7,944 nt of DNA from Candidatus Heimdallarchaeota archaeon. Lineage in GTDB: Archaea > Asgardarchaeota > Heimdallarchaeia > Heimdallarchaeales > Heimdallarchaeaceae. How positions within the stretch are numbered: position 1 is the stretch's first letter; every line of letters starts with the position of its first letter. This document shows, piece after piece, positions 1 through 6,265 of the stretch. The stretch covers positions 1 to 7,944 of the forward strand of contig JAEOTK010000296.1 of the NCBI GenBank assembly GCA_016839875.1, given 5' to 3'. Made by a program: the position numbers and the translations under genes. The notes beneath the pieces were generated by a model. That model was given only the letters and a program-made list of their open reading frames with translations, was not told the origin of the DNA and did no database searches.

Positions 1-6
1 TATTAT

Positions 7-2619
7 ATGAAACAAAAAAAGAAGACAATTCTTAATCTATGTATAGTTTCTTTAATTACAATTGGTTTGTTTGTTGCTTTTTCAATTCCCTTTGGATTAA
101 TTCCTCCTTTGGGTAACTTTTTGTTTCCAGGAGAAGGAGTTTGGGAAATTCCTGAAGATGTAAAAAGTACTGAAATAATCAAAGCTCAAAGTCTTGAGGG
201 TGATGTTACTGTTTTTCGAGATCAATGGGGAGTTCCACACATTTATGGGACTTCAGAGAGTGATCTTGTGTTTGCTTTAGGATATGTTCAAGCACAAGAT
301 AGACTTTTTCAAATGGATATGGCTAGAAGAATAACTAGAGGATTATTATCAGAGGTTCTCGGTTCTCAAGCGTTAGATGCAGATAAATTCAGCTTGACTA
401 AACTTAAAGGCTATTGGGCAGAAAAAACCTATGAAGACTTAGTTAATAGCAACCATCCTGATGATAAAATCATCCTTAAAGAAATGGTTGCATATTCAGA
501 AGGTATAAACTTCTACATTAAGAATGTCAAAAATCTACCACTTGAGTATCTATTTCTAAATTTCGAACCATCATTCTGGTCACCTATAGATACATTAAGT
601 TTCACAAAATACATGTCTGAAGACCTAACATGGTCATATTCAGACTTTACAAATCTTAGAATTTTTGATGCATTGGGGATAGATGATTATCTTGAACTAT
701 TTGATCTTGTATATCAGATTCCAGTAACAACAGATGATGGAGAATACAATTCATCCTCTTCATCTTTGAGTTTACGAAGGGAAAGTATTGAAATGTCTTT
801 AGAGGAAAAAGAGCAAATTCATACTTTAGCAGATCTTTTCTCCAATTTTATGACAGGAATTGAGAGTATACCAAGGGAAAAGGAATTTATTGAAAATCGT
901 CAATTCGTAGGATCTAATAATTGGGTAATTGGAGGAAATAAGACAGATACTTCAAAACCAATTATGTGTAATGATATGCATCTAGGACACGATTTACCTG
1001 GAATATGGTATGAAGCTCATTTAGTTAATACTAAACCTGGATCAGATTTTAACGTATATGGTTTCTTTCTTGCAGGTGTTCCTTATCCAATTGTTGGACA
1101 CAACAACTATGTAGGATGGGGTATTACTAATACAGGTTTTGATGTGATTGATTGGTACTATTATAAAGGAATAAATGAGACTCATTATTGGTACAAAGGA
1201 GAAGAAACTGCTTACATAGTTAACGAATTAGAAATACCGATTAAGAAGCAAGATGCAGAGATTTTTGAGGTAAAAAGCACAGTTCATGGTCCAGTTATGA
1301 CGGAATACATTGATAACAAAGCAGACATTTCTGAATATATAGATGATGTAATTGCTTGTAAGTGGATAGCACACAATGTTTCTTATGAAGCTCGAGCTCT
1401 ATATGGTTGGGCACATTCGAAAAATATAGCTGATTTTAGTGAAGCATCATCCCATTTCTCAACGCCCGCATCAAATTTAGTTTACGCAGACATTCATGGC
1501 AGTATTGGAATAAGGCCTACTGGAGATGTGCCAATAAGAGATGATAGTAACATACCAGGATGGCATTTTGGCAATGGATCATTACCCTACAATGGCTCTG
1601 CTGGAAATGGTGAATGGATTGATTATGTTCCTTTTGAGTTCCTACCTGTTTCTGAAAATCCTGAAATTAACTTTGTAGTTTCTGCTAATCAAATCAGTGC
1701 AGGTTCTAATTATCCATACCATCTGCAAAAACCATTAGATGTATCTAATGGCTATCGAGCAAGAAGAATAAGAGAAATAATTGCATCTGGAGATGACTTC
1801 TCTATAGATGATATGAAAGAAATACAACTAGATGTCTATTCAGTTAAAGCAGGTAATTTCACGCCTTACCTAATCAATGTCATTGAATCGATCAGCTCTA
1901 GAAGTAATCTTCAACAAAGTGCTCTTGATTTACTCAATCTATGGAATTTTGAAATGGATAAAGACGAAGCTGTACCAGCTATTTTTTATTTATGGTTAGA
2001 GATTTTTCAGGAAGAAACTTTTTCAGATGATATGTCTCAGCTTGGTTGTCCAAGAACTCCAGGTCATGTTATATTAGAGGTTTTAACAAAAACCAATGCT
2101 TCTTCAAGTTGGTTTGATGATATCAACACTCCTGGTATAGAAGATAGAGACGATATAATTCTAAGATCTTTCAATTTGGCATTAGGTGGATTAGAAGAAT
2201 TCTTTGAAACAGAGGATATATCAGAGTGGAAATGGGGAGAGATAAATACTAAATACATTCCTAATCTAACAGGTTTTGATTCATTATCTTATGGTCCTGT
2301 TGGAGTTGACGGAACAGAAGATACAGTTAATCCAGTATATAGGAAATCAATTTGGAGGGATGGTGAGGTCAGAGTATCTCTAGGTAGTGGAGGTGCATCT
2401 GAGAGAATGATTATTGATTTCAATAATCTGAATAATTCCCTATCAATTATTCCATCTGGTCAGAGAGGAATATCTATTTCTAAGCACTATGTGGATCAGT
2501 TAGAAATGTTTTTGCGAGGAGAATATCACGTGCAATATTTCGCTTCTGACACCATTGAAGAATTTCAAGAATCTTGGATAGAGTCAACTATAATTTTTAA
2601 ACAGGAGCCATTAACATGA
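7..2619 (+). CDS. Penicillin acylase family protein, membrane-anchored Ntn-hydrolase
   Basis: This is a predicted amidohydrolase of the penicillin acylase family (N-terminal nucleophile hydrolases that cleave themselves and then hydrolyse acyl-amide bonds). Seen: a lysine-rich N-terminus and one hydrophobic segment at about residues 8-34 with no lipobox Cys, suggesting an uncleaved anchor or signal peptide and an extracytoplasmic enzyme. The alpha-chain signature RDQWGVPHIYG is at 71-81, followed by LGYVQAQDRLFQM at 91-103. The self-cleavage site is VGSNNW, giving Ser303 as the predicted new N-terminal nucleophile. GVPYPIVGHNN lies near 357-367, HGPV at 427-430, and SANQ at 559-562, where Asn561 is the likely oxyanion-hole residue. 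The C-terminal family signature GQRG...SKHY...DQ is at 818-831. Its 870 residues are typical for the family. The ATG overlaps the next gene as ATGA. Only 6 nt precede the start, so an upstream start or promoter cannot be judged. Known family substrates include beta-lactams, acyl-homoserine lactones and other N-acyl amides; the substrate here is unknown. Confidence 0.93.
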   Translation: MKQKKKTILNLCIVSLITIGLFVAFSIPFGLIPPLGNFLFPGEGVWEIPEDVKSTEIIKAQSLEGDVTVFRDQWGVPHIYGTSESDLVFALGYVQAQDRLFQMDMARRITRGLLSEVLGSQALDADKFSLTKLKGYWAEKTYEDLVNSNHPDDKIILKEMVAYSEGINFYIKNVKNLPLEYLFLNFEPSFWSPIDTLSFTKYMSEDLTWSYSDFTNLRIFDALGIDDYLELFDLVYQIPVTTDDGEYNSSSSSLSLRRESIEMSLEEKEQIHTLADLFSNFMTGIESIPREKEFIENRQFVGSNNWVIGGNKTDTSKPIMCNDMHLGHDLPGIWYEAHLVNTKPGSDFNVYGFFLAGVPYPIVGHNNYVGWGITNTGFDVIDWYYYKGINETHYWYKGEETAYIVNELEIPIKKQDAEIFEVKSTVHGPVMTEYIDNKADISEYIDDVIACKWIAHNVSYEARALYGWAHSKNIADFSEASSHFSTPASNLVYADIHGSIGIRPTGDVPIRDDSNIPGWHFGNGSLPYNGSAGNGEWIDYVPFEFLPVSENPEINFVVSANQISAGSNYPYHLQKPLDVSNGYRARRIREIIASGDDFSIDDMKEIQLDVYSVKAGNFTPYLINVIESISSRSNLQQSALDLLNLWNFEMDKDEAVPAIFYLWLEIFQEETFSDDMSQLGCPRTPGHVILEVLTKTNASSSWFDDINTPGIEDRDDIILRSFNLALGGLEEFFETEDISEWKWGEINTKYIPNLTGFDSLSYGPVGVDGTEDTVNPVYRKSIWRDGEVRVSLGSGGASERMIIDFNNLNNSLSIIPSGQRGISISKHYVDQLEMFLRGEYHVQYFASDTIEEFQESWIESTIIFKQEPLT
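2604..2607 (+). promoter_or_regulatory. Shine-Dalgarno site of the small membrane protein gene
   Basis: GGAG lies 8 nt before the ATG at 2616, inside the last codons of the acylase gene. Together with the ATGA stop/start overlap it supports translational coupling of the two genes and decides this start. Confidence 0.65.
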
Positions 2620-3029
2620 CAACTGAAAAATTTACAAAAATAAAGATTATTGATTTTGTAAATGATTATTCAAAATTCATCGGAATCGGAATAAGCTTCA
2701 TTTTAGCTTTGATATTTGTATATACTACGATTTGGTATTTATCAGTATTAGCTGCTTTGGTTGGTGGAATGTTCTACAAAAAGATGAATCAAGGAGCATT
2801 AGCTGGATGCATTGGTGTAGGATTAGCTTGGACGATATTTGTTGTTATTGATGCAATATCTTCTAATGTAGATGTACTAATAGACCAAATTGGAGCTATT
2901 ATTACAGGAAGCTCAGGTTTTGGATGGATTTTGATATTAATTGTTACCCTTTTGGGTTTCGTATTTGGAACCCTTGGGGGATCGCTTGGAAGTGGTATAA
3001 GAATTCTAGTAGAAAAAGAAGAAAAGTAG
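2616..3029 (+). CDS. Small four-helix membrane protein coupled to the acylase
   Basis: I do not recognise this 137-residue protein. It starts with a short hydrophilic, Lys-rich stretch (residues 1-20), followed by four hydrophobic segments at about 20-38, 39-54, 60-79 and 103-128. The last segments are rich in glycine (GTLGGSLGSG at 118-127), as in tightly packed glycine-zipper helices. The C-terminus is charged and short. Its ATG overlaps the acylase stop as ATGA and has a GGAG site 8 nt upstream, so the two are almost certainly one transcript made in related amounts. A role as membrane partner, chaperone or transporter for the acylase is inference from context only; no catalytic motif is visible. 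The reverse-strand open frame over the same bases is a shadow. Confidence 0.85.
   Translation: MTTEKFTKIKIIDFVNDYSKFIGIGISFILALIFVYTTIWYLSVLAALVGGMFYKKMNQGALAGCIGVGLAWTIFVVIDAISSNVDVLIDQIGAIITGSSGFGWILILIVTLLGFVFGTLGGSLGSGIRILVEKEEK
3006..3028 (-). terminator. Possible T-rich terminator for the convergent minus-strand gene
   Basis: On the minus strand this stretch reads as T-rich (complement of an A/G tract) about 35-55 nt past the stop of the seven-helix protein gene. It overlaps the Lys/Glu-coding 3' end of the opposing gene, so the composition could simply reflect that coding. Weak call. Confidence 0.3.
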
Positions 3030-3075
3030 AGCACCCCTCTTAATTCTTTTTTTACACAATATTAGTTTGTGCTCT
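3028..3075. repeat. Inverted repeat spanning the two convergent stop codons
   Basis: AGAGCAC (3028-3034) and GTGCTCT (3069-3075) are perfect 7-bp arms separated by 34 nt. The arms contain the end of one gene's stop codon and the C-terminal codons of the opposing gene; the T-tract lies in the loop. A hairpin could form in either transcript and separate the two convergent units. Confidence 0.5.
3045..3053 (+). terminator. T-tract terminator after the acylase operon
   Basis: A run of seven T (3047-3053) in a T-rich stretch follows the membrane protein stop by 17 nt. This is the form of an archaeal intrinsic terminator, where T-rich tracts suffice without a strong hairpin. Confidence 0.55.
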
Positions 3076-3838
3076 CAACAATTTCAATAGTTTCTGTTCC
3101 TTCTTCTGAAGGTTGAGAATCATCCGTAACCCCCGTGCTGATTTTCCAGTTTCTTAATAGAACCCACCCAAAGTAGAGATATGGCACACCTGAATTAAAT
3201 TCTAGTAAACTATTGAAAAACAAAACACCAAGAGCTCCTGTTTCTAGTGGTCTTATACCTGCTGAAAGAAGAGTGATTTCCATACCGAAGTGAACTAAGA
3301 AACCAACGAGAATTAGAAATCCAATCTTTTTCCAAGTAAGGTGCTTAAAAGGCTCCCAAGTATACTTTAGGATTATAAGAGCTAGATAACCACCAATAAC
3401 CATCCCTATTTGACCCCATCTGAAATCAGTCATTATTCTAGAAATTGAGATGGCTGTGTCATGTAACGGAATCCACTGTGACAGAAAACTGATAGCAAAC
3501 CAACCTCCATATAGCAACAAACTCCATCTTAACATTGTTTTCCAATCTTTCGCACTAAACATCACAGCAACATAACTGAATTCTATCATTCCATAAGTAA
3601 AGGAGAAATATAGGAGGAAAAGTCCTTCACTGAATGGAACTTCATGGAATACTCTAGAACCTTTAACTAAGAACCAAATCACGTAATCAGTGAAAAAGAC
3701 AACACATGCTCCAAACAAGCCGAAAATCCATTGAAGAACATATCTTTTTCTTAGCAACAAAATCATCCAGATAACACAAAACAGAATATCCAAATAGATA
3801 AAATCCATTCCGAAATTTCTAGTAACAATATATACCAT
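3062..3838 (-). CDS. Seven-helix membrane protein of unknown function
   Basis: I do not recognise this 258-residue protein. Seven hydrophobic segments can be placed at about residues 13-29, 34-58, 69-94, 104-123, 141-160, 171-191 and 202-228. A hydrophilic, acidic tail (232-258) with many Glu, Ser and Thr follows. Short Arg/Lys loops after segments 1 and 5 are consistent with a multi-pass topology. Several acidic or polar residues fall in or next to the helices: Asp51, Glu71, Glu86, His183 with Glu187 (HxxxE spacing), and Glu213 with Asn215. These could form a polar or metal-binding pocket, but that is inference. The ATG at 3838 was chosen because an in-frame stop lies only five codons upstream; Met11 is an alternative. 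It sits 43 nt after the SDR gene on the same strand, with its own possible TATA box. Confidence 0.85.
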   Translation of the reverse strand: MVYIVTRNFGMDFIYLDILFCVIWMILLLRKRYVLQWIFGLFGACVVFFTDYVIWFLVKGSRVFHEVPFSEGLFLLYFSFTYGMIEFSYVAVMFSAKDWKTMLRWSLLLYGGWFAISFLSQWIPLHDTAISISRIMTDFRWGQIGMVIGGYLALIILKYTWEPFKHLTWKKIGFLILVGFLVHFGMEITLLSAGIRPLETGALGVLFFNSLLEFNSGVPYLYFGWVLLRNWKISTGVTDDSQPSEEGTETIEIVESTN

Positions 3839-3881
3839 GAAAGACCATGTTCATGATGTTTTTCTTAAATGTTACGTGTTT

Positions 3882-4691
3882 TCAAATCAGATATTTTATC
3901 AAGAAATCAGCCCAGGAAGATGGAAAGAATTCTAATATTCTTCTCTGTCTATTGTTTTTCACTCTGTATCGATTTTTAGGTCTCCGTTTACCAATGATTT
4001 TATACACTATTTTTGCTATATGAAGAGGATCTGAGTAAGTTTCTTTCTCAAGGATTGGCCAAAGCCTATTGATTTGATCACTAAAGATGTAGTCATCTTG
4101 GCGATATTTGCTATATTCATCAATCGTCTTGCTTGATAATTGAGTTTTTATTGCACCAGGTTGGATGATAATTACCTTCATTCCAAGAAACATCAATTCT
4201 CTTCTTAGAGAATCTGAAAAAGACTCAATTGCAAACTTTGTCATGCTATAAGGACCATTAAATGGAAAAGAAAACCTTCCTACTTCAGAACTAATGTTGA
4301 TTATTTGTCCTTTGTTTTTCTGAAGAAGGGGAAACATCGCTTGAGTAACTCTTGCATATCCTAACACGTTGATGTCAATTATCCTCTCTAATTCAGTAAG
4401 ATCTATATCAAGTAAAGATCCTCCAAGAAAAATACCAGCGTTATTTACTAAACAATCTAGTCCTTTAACAGTACTAGATAACTGTGTTGCAACTTCTAGG
4501 ATTGTTTCATTTTTTCTGACATCAAGGTAAATAGGGAGGATATTTTCTCTATTAGCAAATTTCTTTAAAGATTCTTTGTCAAAATCAGCTGCAATAACAA
4601 ACACATCTTCTTGAGATAGATATTCGGTTATTGCTAAGCCAATTCCATTTCCTGCTCCGGTAATTAGAACAGATTTTGTTTCTTTTCCCAT
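3882..4691 (-). CDS. Classical short-chain dehydrogenase/reductase (SDR)
   Basis: This is an NAD(P)-dependent oxidoreductase of the classical SDR family, with a 269-residue Rossmann fold. Seen: the cofactor loop TGAGNGIG at 11-18; Asp36 at the end of the second strand, which usually favours NAD over NADP; Asp57 in LDV for adenine contact; and NNAG at 83-86. The catalytic residues are Asn108, Ser135, Tyr148 and Lys152 (YSMTK), so the active site is complete. PG at 178-179 follows the sixth strand. The C-terminal 50 residues are basic (RKRRPKNRYR-like composition around 225-250), then hydrophobic, possibly for membrane association. This form resembles SDRs acting on lipids, retinol or steroid-like alcohols, but the substrate cannot be read from sequence. 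The ATG lies just downstream of TATA-like sequence with almost no leader. The membrane protein downstream may be co-transcribed. Confidence 0.93.
   Translation of the reverse strand: MGKETKSVLITGAGNGIGLAITEYLSQEDVFVIAADFDKESLKKFANRENILPIYLDVRKNETILEVATQLSSTVKGLDCLVNNAGIFLGGSLLDIDLTELERIIDINVLGYARVTQAMFPLLQKNKGQIINISSEVGRFSFPFNGPYSMTKFAIESFSDSLRRELMFLGMKVIIIQPGAIKTQLSSKTIDEYSKYRQDDYIFSDQINRLWPILEKETYSDPLHIAKIVYKIIGKRRPKNRYRVKNNRQRRILEFFPSSWADFLIKYLI
3890..3900 (-). promoter_or_regulatory. Possible TATA box for the seven-helix protein gene
   Basis: GATAAAATATC on the minus strand lies in the last codons of the SDR gene. A start about 25 nt downstream would give a leader of roughly 30 nt. The same GATAAAATAT core occurs upstream of the degV-like gene (6859-6868). 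AT-rich background makes this tentative. Confidence 0.35.
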
Positions 4692-4712
4692 GGTATATAA
4701 CCATGTGAATCA

Positions 4713-4733
4713 GATATAAGTATAATATAAAAT
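4713..4733 (-). promoter_or_regulatory. TATA region of the SDR gene
   Basis: The minus strand reads ATTTTATATTATACTTATAT here, with two candidate boxes. The distal one (4724-4733) would place the start about 10 nt before the ATG at 4691. The proximal one would place it at the ATG itself. Either gives a near-leaderless mRNA, consistent with the absence of a Shine-Dalgarno site. Confidence 0.5.
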
Positions 4734-4738
4734 TAATG

Positions 4739-4752
4739 TGAAATAAAAGAAT
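4739..4752 (-). terminator. T-rich terminator after the ParB-like gene
   Basis: On the minus strand a T-rich stretch (ATTCTTTTATTTCA) starts about 12 nt after the ParB-like stop, just before the SDR promoter. It would separate the two minus-strand units. Confidence 0.35.
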
Positions 4753-4763
4753 AGGAGAGAAGT

Positions 4764-5849
4764 CTATTTCATAAACCTTTTATCAACTTCTTCTCTTTTG
4801 GAAGCATCTTCATGATTTTCTTTACATTGCTCTCTTGCTTCATTTAGGGTTTCATCTGAATGACATTTCCACCTAAGATGTGTGTCTCCTTTTTTACCAC
4901 ACCAAGGACAGAAGAGATCATCAAGATGATCAAGAATTTTATTGTGAGCTTGAAGGTTGCGTCTATGATTACCTCGTTCAATAATAATTGGTTTGGTTAA
5001 AATCTCTGCTTTTTTCTTTTTCCCAATTTCTACTGCTTTTTTTACAGCATCTATTTCTTCTTTAGGAACTTCGATGCTATACCCTTCTCTTGCATCACCT
5101 ATAATTTCAATTGGAATACCTGTAGTTAACACTGCTTCTCTTTGTTCTGCTGGTATTTTCTTAATTTGTGATACAAACTTACTTGCTTGATCTTTTCCCA
5201 TTTCTTGTTCTACAATCTTAGCATATGTACTCATCTGTAAATTAGGATCTGCGATTGTTGAAAGTCTTGATAAAACTCTTTCTGGAATTCGATCTTCTGC
5301 AGGTTTTCCGAGTTCTTCTTTTATAATATCAGGCTCAACTGAAGCTGCTTCAAGCCATAATCTTAACGTATTTGGTTTGATATGAATTTTAGTACAAATT
5401 TCATCTATTTTTTCTTCTGTGGGAATCAATGAAAGATCTCTCGATTTCTTCCTTTCAATACTATTAATTATATTTGCTAAGCTTTTTGGACCTTGGATAA
5501 TTCCTTCTGCTCTGAAGATTTCTAATACTCCTCTACCTTTTTCAATCATATACAAATCCTTTCGATGGATATTTTCAATTAATGATTCTACTCTTTGCCT
5601 ACTATCATCTATATCCTTTACAATTGCATAAATTTTCTTCAATCCAGCAAACTGAGCAGCTCTCCATCTTCTCTCTCCTGCAATAATTTGGTAAGAATCA
5701 TCGCCTGTTGGCTTTACCAATATTGGATTTAAGAGATCAAATTCTTTAATAGATTCAGCCAATTCTTCAATAGCTTCTTTGTCAAAAGTTTCTCTTGGCT
5801 GGAATGCTGATGGAGAAATTTTCTTTATTGGAATCTGAACAATTTCCAT
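4764..5849 (-). CDS. ParB/Spo0J-like CTP-binding protein with C-terminal Cys/His cluster
   Basis: The N-terminal domain (about 1-100) is a clear ParB/sulfiredoxin-fold domain. QPR lies at 17-19, the CTP/phosphate motif GERRWRAA at 58-65, and ENIHRKDL at 92-99, matching the canonical ENxQRxDL. In bacteria these bind CTP and let ParB clamp and slide on DNA from parS. A helix-turn-helix is likely at about 145-169 (IDEICTKIHIKPNTLRLW), preceded by a 30-residue lysine-rich insertion relative to typical ParB. Residues 170-290 look mostly helical and charged. Instead of the usual dimerisation end, the tail has CPWC (314-317), His324, Cys329-His330 and Cys342/His346, a likely zinc-binding module. No ParA ATPase is in the window. 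It follows the 73-aa gene by 6 nt, with GGTGA overlapping that gene's stop. It could act in DNA segregation, plasmid or provirus maintenance, or transcription; the architecture alone does not decide. Confidence 0.9.
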   Translation of the reverse strand: MEIVQIPIKKISPSAFQPRETFDKEAIEELAESIKEFDLLNPILVKPTGDDSYQIIAGERRWRAAQFAGLKKIYAIVKDIDDSRQRVESLIENIHRKDLYMIEKGRGVLEIFRAEGIIQGPKSLANIINSIERKKSRDLSLIPTEEKIDEICTKIHIKPNTLRLWLEAASVEPDIIKEELGKPAEDRIPERVLSRLSTIADPNLQMSTYAKIVEQEMGKDQASKFVSQIKKIPAEQREAVLTTGIPIEIIGDAREGYSIEVPKEEIDAVKKAVEIGKKKKAEILTKPIIIERGNHRRNLQAHNKILDHLDDLFCPWCGKKGDTHLRWKCHSDETLNEAREQCKENHEDASKREEVDKRFMK

Positions 5850-5855
5850 TTATAT

Positions 5856-5861
5856 TCACCC
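5856..5861 (-). promoter_or_regulatory. Shine-Dalgarno site of the ParB-like gene
   Basis: GGGTGA on the minus strand is 6 nt before the ATG at 5849 and contains the TGA stop of the upstream small gene. It matches the archaeal GGTGA consensus, so termination and reinitiation of the two genes are physically linked. Confidence 0.75.
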
Positions 5862-6077
5862 TTGTTCTTTTATTAATTCAAACGCTATTTCTTGCCAAGG
5901 AACTTGTGTTATTTCCCATTCATCATCTTGAGCATTAATACATAGAAGTTTAGCATTATCACCGTCACCTGATTTTACAACAGATTTCATCTGAGTTATT
6001 GCCTCATTTCTACTGGTGAAAATCCACTTTTCTAAACCACCATCTAGTACATAGAATTTATTTTGTTCTAGTTTCAA
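5856..6077 (-). CDS. Small acidic protein encoded upstream of the ParB-like gene
   Basis: I do not recognise this 73-residue protein. It reads as a compact soluble alpha/beta protein. The N-terminal strand contains FYVLDGG (8-14), then KWIFTSRNEAITQM (17-30), with a probable helix. A Gly/Asp turn follows (37-40), then strand KLLCIN (43-48), and a C-terminal EWEITQVPWQEIAFELI that would form a strand followed by a helix. No catalytic motif or membrane segment is seen. The start is TTG. It is supported by AAGGTG (6085-6090) 7 nt upstream, and there is no in-frame ATG before the upstream stop at 6120-6122. It is the first gene of a two-gene operon with the ParB-like gene, separated by only 6 nt, so a partner or regulator role is a reasonable inference. 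The weak start may keep its level or that of the ParB-like protein low. Confidence 0.8.
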   Translation of the reverse strand: MKLEQNKFYVLDGGLEKWIFTSRNEAITQMKSVVKSGDGDNAKLLCINAQDDEWEITQVPWQEIAFELIKEQG

Positions 6078-6084
6078 TTTTCTA

Positions 6085-6090
6085 CACCTT
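6085..6090 (-). promoter_or_regulatory. Shine-Dalgarno site deciding the TTG start
   Basis: AAGGTG on the minus strand lies 7 nt before TTG at 6077. No ATG or GTG occurs in frame between the upstream stop (6120-6122) and this position, so this site is the main support for the unusual TTG start. Confidence 0.65.
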
Positions 6091-6103
6091 GTTCGAACGT
6101 TCG
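6091..6103. promoter_or_regulatory. Nested CG-rich palindrome, candidate operator or parS-like site
   Basis: GTTCGAACGTTCG holds two overlapping perfect palindromes: GTTCGAAC (6091-6098) and CGAACGTTCG (6094-6103). Three CG steps are spaced exactly 4 bp apart in an otherwise very AT-rich region. It lies just before the Shine-Dalgarno site of the parB-like operon. A binding site for the ParB-like protein or another dimeric regulator is inference; the sequence does not match the bacterial parS consensus. Confidence 0.5.
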
Positions 6104-6148
6104 TAGATTTCTTAATTGTCTATTATTATTATCTTAATTTTCGATTAT

Positions 6149-6163
6149 TCACTTAAAAAGTGA
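6149..6163 (-). promoter_or_regulatory. TCACTT-AAA-AAGTGA palindrome over a TATA-like core
   Basis: TCACTTAAAAAGTGA has perfect 6-bp arms around AAA. On the minus strand its centre reads CTTTTTAAG, a plausible TATA core for the small-protein/parB-like operon. Transcription would then start near 6130, giving a leader of about 50 nt that includes the CG-rich palindrome. It shares AAAAGTGA and TCAC with the palindrome at 6266-6283. Confidence 0.45.
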
Positions 6164-6229
6164 TTGTATTACTATGTTGAGAAAGCCTTTTTTAACTTTT
6201 ATGTCGGTAGAGTCTTGCAGTTTTGAGAA

Positions 6230-6260
6230 AAAACAGTGTTTTATTTTTTTGTTTTTTTTA
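6230..6260 (+). terminator. Hairpin plus T-tract, terminator-like
   Basis: AAAAC (6230-6234) and GTTTT (6238-6242) can pair around AGT. They are followed by runs of 7 and 8 T (6244-6250 and 6252-6259). This has the form of a plus-strand terminator, yet no annotated plus-strand gene precedes it. It could end a small unannotated RNA from about 6165, or simply be an upstream poly-T promoter element. Confidence 0.25.
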
Positions 6261-6265
6261 TTAAG

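Noticed and set aside
2064..2258. Minus-strand open frame inside the acylase gene
   Set aside because: It lies wholly inside a strongly supported coding region with conserved motifs, has low-complexity Ser-rich composition and no ribosome site. It is a shadow frame.
2789..3034. Minus-strand open frame opposite the small membrane protein
   Set aside because: The plus-strand frame has an ATGA coupling, a Shine-Dalgarno site and coherent membrane helices. The reverse frame is Pro/Thr/Ile-rich without pattern.
4993..5631. Two plus-strand open frames opposite the ParB-like gene (4993-5190 and 5419-5631)
   Set aside because: Their Phe/Ser/Ile-rich content comes from reversing Lys/Glu-rich coding sequence, and neither has a promoter or ribosome site.
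6091..6103. Bacterial-type parS site
   Set aside because: The palindrome lacks the TGTTNCACGTGAAACA pattern, so it is reported only as a candidate operator and not as parS.
6121..6132. ATT repeat (four units), possible microsatellite or iteron
   Set aside because: It is too short and too simple in an AT-rich spacer to be called a functional repeat.
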